NCBI GenBank assembly: GCA_959599635.1
Contig: CAUGJN010000071.1
Coordinates: 1 to 9,039 of the forward strand
Length of the DNA: 9,039 bases
Reading direction: 5' to 3'
DNA from: an uncultured Collinsella sp.
GTDB lineage: Bacteria > Actinomycetota > Coriobacteriia > Coriobacteriales > Coriobacteriaceae
In this document: piece after piece, positions 6,327-9,039 of the stretch
Layout of the letters: each line of letters starts with the position of its first letter
Numbering within the stretch: position 1 is the first letter of the stretch
Notes under the pieces: model-generated
The model's input: only the letters and a program-made list of their open reading frames with translations
The model's database searches: none
Told to the model about the DNA's origin: nothing
Translations under genes and position numbers: made by a program

Positions 6327-7427
6327 ATGGCTGCAATTTTCAATAGCCCCAGCAAGTATATCCAGGGCCCGGACGAGCTGGCCAAGCTCGGTTCTTATGT
6401 CGAGCCGCTCGGCGCTAAGGCCCTCGTCATCGTGACGCCTTCGGGCAAGAAGCGCGTCGGCGCCAAGATCGAGGGCGGTTTTGCCGAGGCTAAGGCCGAG
6501 CTGCTGTTTGAGGACTTTAACGGCGAGTGCTCCAAGGGCGAGGTCGACCGCCTGGTTGCGCTCGCTCGCGACAACGGTTGCGACATCATCGTGGGCGTCG
6601 GTGGCGGCAAGATCCTCGATACCGCGAAGGCCGTTGCCTACTACCTGGAGTCCCCGGTTATCATTTGCCCCACCATCGCTTCGACCGATGCACCGTGCTC
6701 GGCACTTTCGGTGCTCTACACCGATGACGGCCAGTTCGACAAGTACCTCTTCCTTAAGGCAAACCCCAATATCGTTCTTATGGATACGACGGTTATCGCG
6801 GCGAGCCCGGTGCGCCTGACGGTTTCCGGTATGGGCGATGCGCTCGCAACCTACTTTGAGGCCCAGGCGACGCACGATGCCGACGGCGGCACTTGCGCCG
6901 GCGGCAAGGGTGGCATGGCCGGCCTGGCGCTCGCCAAGCTCTGCTACGAGACGCTTATGGCCGATGGCGTCAAGGCCAAGGTCGCGCTGGAGAAGGGTGC
7001 GCTCACGCCTGCCGTGGAGCACATCATCGAGGCCAACACGCTGCTTTCGGGCATTGGCTTTGAGAGCTCGGGCCTTGCTGCTGCTCATGCCATCCACAAT
7101 GGTCTGACGATGCTGCCCGAGTGCCACGGCATGTATCACGGCGAGAAGGTCGCCTTTGGCACCATCGTTCAGCTGGTACTCGAGGATGCTCCGACTGAGA
7201 AACTCGAGGAAGTCTTGGGCTTCTGCATTGAGCTGGGCCTGCCGGTCACGATGAAGGAACTTGGCGTTGCCGAGCTTACACGTGAGCAGGCCATGATTGT
7301 TGCCGAGGCCGCCTGCGCGCCGGATGACACTATGTGCAACATGCCGTTTGAGGTGACGCCCGAGATGGTCGCAAACGCCATCCTGGGTGCCGACGCTCTG
7401 GGCCACTACTATCTCATGGATGAGTAA
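6327..7427 (+). CDS. gldA: Glycerol dehydrogenase GldA (366 aa)
   Basis: Oxidises glycerol to dihydroxyacetone with NAD+, or runs in reverse, in the cytoplasm; a zinc-dependent member of the iron-containing dehydrogenase superfamily. Diagnostic stretches match Escherichia coli GldA (367 aa) along the whole length: SPSKYIQGPDEL (7-18), FNGECS (64-69), GVGGGKILDTAKA (90-102, NAD loop), PTIASTDAPCSALSVLYTDDG (split at 115-124 and 125-135, with Asp121 at the substrate site), GMGDALATYFEA (168-179), GFESSGLAAAHAIHNGL (244-260) and YHGEKVAFGT (270-279). Metal ligands are Asp171, His254 and His271. The ATG at 6327 sets the N-terminus level with E. coli GldA, but the ribosome site is weak (GGGA at 6318-6321). 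It lies between two strong terminators, so it is probably a single-gene transcript or is fed by read-through. No dihydroxyacetone kinase is nearby. Confidence 0.95.
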   Translation: MAAIFNSPSKYIQGPDELAKLGSYVEPLGAKALVIVTPSGKKRVGAKIEGGFAEAKAELLFEDFNGECSKGEVDRLVALARDNGCDIIVGVGGGKILDTAKAVAYYLESPVIICPTIASTDAPCSALSVLYTDDGQFDKYLFLKANPNIVLMDTTVIAASPVRLTVSGMGDALATYFEAQATHDADGGTCAGGKGGMAGLALAKLCYETLMADGVKAKVALEKGALTPAVEHIIEANTLLSGIGFESSGLAAAHAIHNGLTMLPECHGMYHGEKVAFGTIVQLVLEDAPTEKLEEVLGFCIELGLPVTMKELGVAELTREQAMIVAEAACAPDDTMCNMPFEVTPEMVANAILGADALGHYYLMDE

Positions 7428-7441
7428 ATCAAGCTAAGGAA

Positions 7442-7476
7442 GGGGCAAAGCAAGCAGATGGCTTTGCCCCTTTTTT
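7442..7476 (+). terminator. Intrinsic terminator after gldA
   Basis: GGGGCAAAGC (7442-7451) and GCTTTGCCCC (7461-7470) are perfect 10-bp arms around a 9-nt loop, followed by six T (7471-7476). It starts 15 bp after the gldA stop codon. Confidence 0.92.
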
Positions 7477-7480
7477 GCTA

Positions 7481-7545
7481 TGGTGCAAACTGACCTGACC
7501 CCATCGCACCAAGTTGGTGCAAGGGGGTCAGGTTACTTTGCACCA
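7481..7545. repeat. 65-bp nested palindrome of REP type between the two gldA-like genes
   Basis: The outer arms TGGTGCAAA (7481-7489) and TTTGCACCA (7537-7545), and the inner arms ACCTGACCCC (7493-7502) and GGGGTCAGGT (7524-7533), make a stem of about 22 bp broken only near 7490-7492 against 7534-7536. The loop holds a second hairpin, GCACCAA (7506-7512) against TTGGTGC (7514-7520). It has no T-run of its own and follows a complete terminator, so it is not needed for termination. Size, nesting and the CCTGACCCC core, similar to the hairpin at 147-183, fit a REP/BIME-like intergenic element. It ends 30 bp before the next start codon and would be in that gene's leader if transcription reads through. 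Confidence 0.65.
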
Positions 7546-7575
7546 ATCGTTGTTTGATGAAGGGCGGATTCTCGT

Positions 7576-8643
7576 ATGGCGCTTCCTATGGTTTACGGTG
7601 GTCCTGGCCGGTATGTTCAGGGGCCGGGCGAACTTTCGCGTCAGGGCAGGTATTTGTCATGGTTGGGCTGCGCTGCCTATGTCTTGTTTGACCAGGGCAC
7701 CGAGGATCGGCTGTGCAGGCAGATCGTCGATGGATTTCTGGATGAAGATCTAAGCGAGCCGTTCTTTAAAATTTACAACGGTCCGTGTACGGAAGATGCC
7801 GTTGTCGAAATGGCCAAGGAAGCCCGGGCCGAGTATTGCGACATGGTGGTGGGCATTGGCGGCGGCAAGATGCTCGATATCGCAAAGGCCGTTGCGTTTT
7901 ATGCTGAGCTGCCGTTGTGCGTATGTCCCACGGCGGCCTCGATGGATGGTCCGTGCAGCGCGATTTCGGTGTTGTATCACGAGGACGGGTCGTTCGACCG
8001 CTATCTGATGCTCGAGAAGAATCCAGACCTGGTCGTGGTCGATACCAACGTGGTCGCGGCGGCCCCACTGCGCATGACGGTCGCCGGTATGGGCGACGCG
8101 CTGGCAACGTACTTTGAGGCGCGTTCGTGCGCCGCGGCGAGAGGTGCGAACGAGCACGGTGGCGCACCGGGGCACTTGGCACTGGTCGCGGCACGTGCCT
8201 GCTACGACACGCTTATGGAATGCGGCGTCGCTGCCAAGCGCGATCTCAAAAAGGGACGTACATCGCCAGCGGTTGAACGCCTGATCGAGTGCAATATTCT
8301 GCTCTCGGGCGTCGGCTTTGAGAGCGGCGGTTTGGCGCTGGCGCATGCGATCGCCAACGGCCTGACGATTCTGCCCGAGTGCAAGGCCATGCACGGTGAG
8401 GCCGTGGCATTTGGTCTGGTGGTGCAGCTGCGCCTGGAGCGTGCGCCCGAGCTTGATCAGGTGCTCGAGTTTTGCCAGCGCGTCGGTCTGCCGACGACGC
8501 TTGAGGAGCTGGGGCTTGATGAGATTACCGATGCCGATTTGCAGGGTGTTGCAAATGCTGTCTTTAGAAACGAACGCAATATGGCCAACGAGCAGGCCAA
8601 GGTGACCAAACAAAAGCTCGTCGAGCTCATGCGGGAGGCATAG
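7576..8643 (+). CDS. Divergent GldA-like glycerol/polyol dehydrogenase paralogue (355 aa)
   Basis: Clearly homologous to the gldA product upstream along most of its length and probably a polyol or hydroxyketone dehydrogenase; the substrate is uncertain. It keeps the NAD loop GIGGGKMLDIAKA (93-105), Asp124, GMGDALATYFEA (171-182) and the metal ligands Asp174, His257 and His273. Differences from canonical GldA are concentrated at the active site and tail. STDAPCS becomes SMDGPCS (122-128). AHAIHNGL becomes AHAIANGL (256-263), losing a His next to a metal ligand. YHGEKVAFG becomes MHGEAVAFG (272-280), and the usual NMP-x(n)-TP C-terminal segment is replaced by a Lys/Gln-rich end (335-355). The ATG at 7576 has AAGGG (7560-7564) 11 nt upstream; a second ATG at 7588 lacks a usable site. 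Codon use is less biased than in the two preceding genes. No promoter is visible in the gap. Confidence 0.85.
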   Translation: MALPMVYGGPGRYVQGPGELSRQGRYLSWLGCAAYVLFDQGTEDRLCRQIVDGFLDEDLSEPFFKIYNGPCTEDAVVEMAKEARAEYCDMVVGIGGGKMLDIAKAVAFYAELPLCVCPTAASMDGPCSAISVLYHEDGSFDRYLMLEKNPDLVVVDTNVVAAAPLRMTVAGMGDALATYFEARSCAAARGANEHGGAPGHLALVAARACYDTLMECGVAAKRDLKKGRTSPAVERLIECNILLSGVGFESGGLALAHAIANGLTILPECKAMHGEAVAFGLVVQLRLERAPELDQVLEFCQRVGLPTTLEELGLDEITDADLQGVANAVFRNERNMANEQAKVTKQKLVELMREA

Positions 8644-8674
8644 TTTGGCGCTTGATTGGCCTTGTGCAATCGAG

Positions 8675-8754
8675 GCGGCGATAGGCCATGGGCTATTTGC
8701 CGCAAAGATGCTCCGCGTGTAATTTGCCCGAGGCGTGGGCCGATAGCGTATCAT
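8675..8754 (+). promoter_or_regulatory. Imperfect hairpin and possible promoter before the 4Fe-4S protein gene
   Basis: GCGGC (8675-8679) pairs with GCCGC (8699-8703), and inside them ATAG (8681-8684) pairs with CTAT (8693-8696) around a CCATGG centre. No T-run follows, so it is a poor terminator for the gene ending at 8643 and may be an operator-like palindrome. TTGCCC (8724-8729) and TATCAT (8749-8754) resemble -35 and -10 boxes with a 19-nt spacer, about 40 bp before the start at 8795. Both assignments are weak. Confidence 0.3.
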
Positions 8755-8794
8755 TATCTCTTGCTTGTTTGCACTGCTCAGGGAGGGGCCGCGC

Positions 8795-9039
8795 ATGGCG
8801 CAGGAACACGATCTGTTTGATGACATTATCGAGATCAGTAAGGGTTTCGACTTTCTTAAAAACCCGCTTGGCGGTGTGACCGATGCGCTCGATCCGTCGG
8901 CGCCGCAGTGGAATCCTGCTGACTACAAGGAGCGTCCGCGCGGCAACACCATTCTGTGCTTGACCTGCAAAAACGAAAAGAGTGGCTGCACCGCGTGCAT
9001 GGACGTGTGCCCGGTCAACGCCATCGAGGTCGAGGAAGA
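8795..9039 (+). CDS. 4Fe-4S cluster protein, N-terminal part, cut by the window end
   Basis: Only the first 81 codons are present; the frame stays open to the last base. After an acidic N-terminus (MAQEHDLFDDII...) and a Pro-rich stretch (about 34-48) come five cysteines: Cys55, Cys58, Cys65, Cys68 and Cys72-Pro. The pattern is C-x2-C-x6-C-x2-C-x3-C-P. The last three and one of the first two fit a bacterial-ferredoxin-type [4Fe-4S] motif ending in CPVNAI, with a longer gap than the usual C-x2-C-x2-C. An electron-transfer protein or subunit is likely, and a second cluster could lie beyond the edge. No signal peptide or twin-arginine motif is seen. The start is supported by GGGAGG (8781-8786) 8 nt upstream. 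Whether it belongs with the dehydrogenases is unclear, because a 151-bp gap with a possible promoter precedes it. Confidence 0.85.
   Translation, partial: MAQEHDLFDDIIEISKGFDFLKNPLGGVTDALDPSAPQWNPADYKERPRGNTILCLTCKNEKSGCTACMDVCPVNAIEVEE

Noticed and set aside
6309..7406. 365-codon open frame on the minus strand opposite gldA
   Set aside because: Antisense shadow of gldA; its start lies inside the gldA end and no protein motif is visible.
7750..8826. 358-codon open frame on the minus strand opposite the GldA-like paralogue
   Set aside because: It overlaps two real plus-strand genes and has no ribosome site or domain signature.

Overview
The window comes from a high-GC Gram-positive bacterium. 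A MurT/GatD lipid II amidation enzyme restricts it to bacteria with amidated Gram-positive type peptidoglycan. The GC-rich third codon positions, strong AGGAGG ribosome sites and fermentative dehydrogenases suggest a Coriobacteriia gut anaerobe such as Collinsella. That placement is inference from style and gene content; there is no rRNA or other marker gene here.

Layout. Positions 1-181 hold no gene, only a cluster of short inverted and direct repeats and a perfect 14-bp hairpin that touches the first stop codon. Positions 182-4524 form a minus-strand operon read right to left. It begins with two adjacent, translationally coupled genes (4524-3448 and 3448-2405) for distantly related helical-repeat (TPR-like) soluble proteins of unknown function. 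It ends with one long gene (2359-182) in which MurT (Mur-ligase-like) and GatD (glutamine amidotransferase) are fused in a single chain. About 500 bp of divergent intergenic DNA (4525-5024) separates this operon from the plus-strand genes and ends in three successive inverted repeats before the next ribosome site.

Positions 5025-8643 carry three related iron/metal-dependent dehydrogenases on the plus strand: a type III (Fe-containing) alcohol dehydrogenase, a canonical glycerol dehydrogenase (gldA), and a divergent second GldA-like enzyme. Strong intrinsic terminators follow the first and the second. The second gap also contains a 65-bp nested palindrome of REP type. From 8795 the window runs into the start of a 4Fe-4S protein, cut off by the window end.

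How the genes may work together. The left operon modifies cell wall precursors by converting D-Glu to D-isoglutamine on lipid II, with two unexplained repeat proteins made from the same transcript. The right half fits fermentative redox balancing: NAD(P)H-linked interconversion of alcohols, glycerol and dihydroxyacetone with carbonyls. No dihydroxyacetone kinase, glycerol dehydratase or regulator gene is present, so the pathway cannot be closed from this window. The least explained parts are the coupled repeat-protein pair upstream of murT-gatD, the divergent GldA paralogue and the palindromic intergenic elements.
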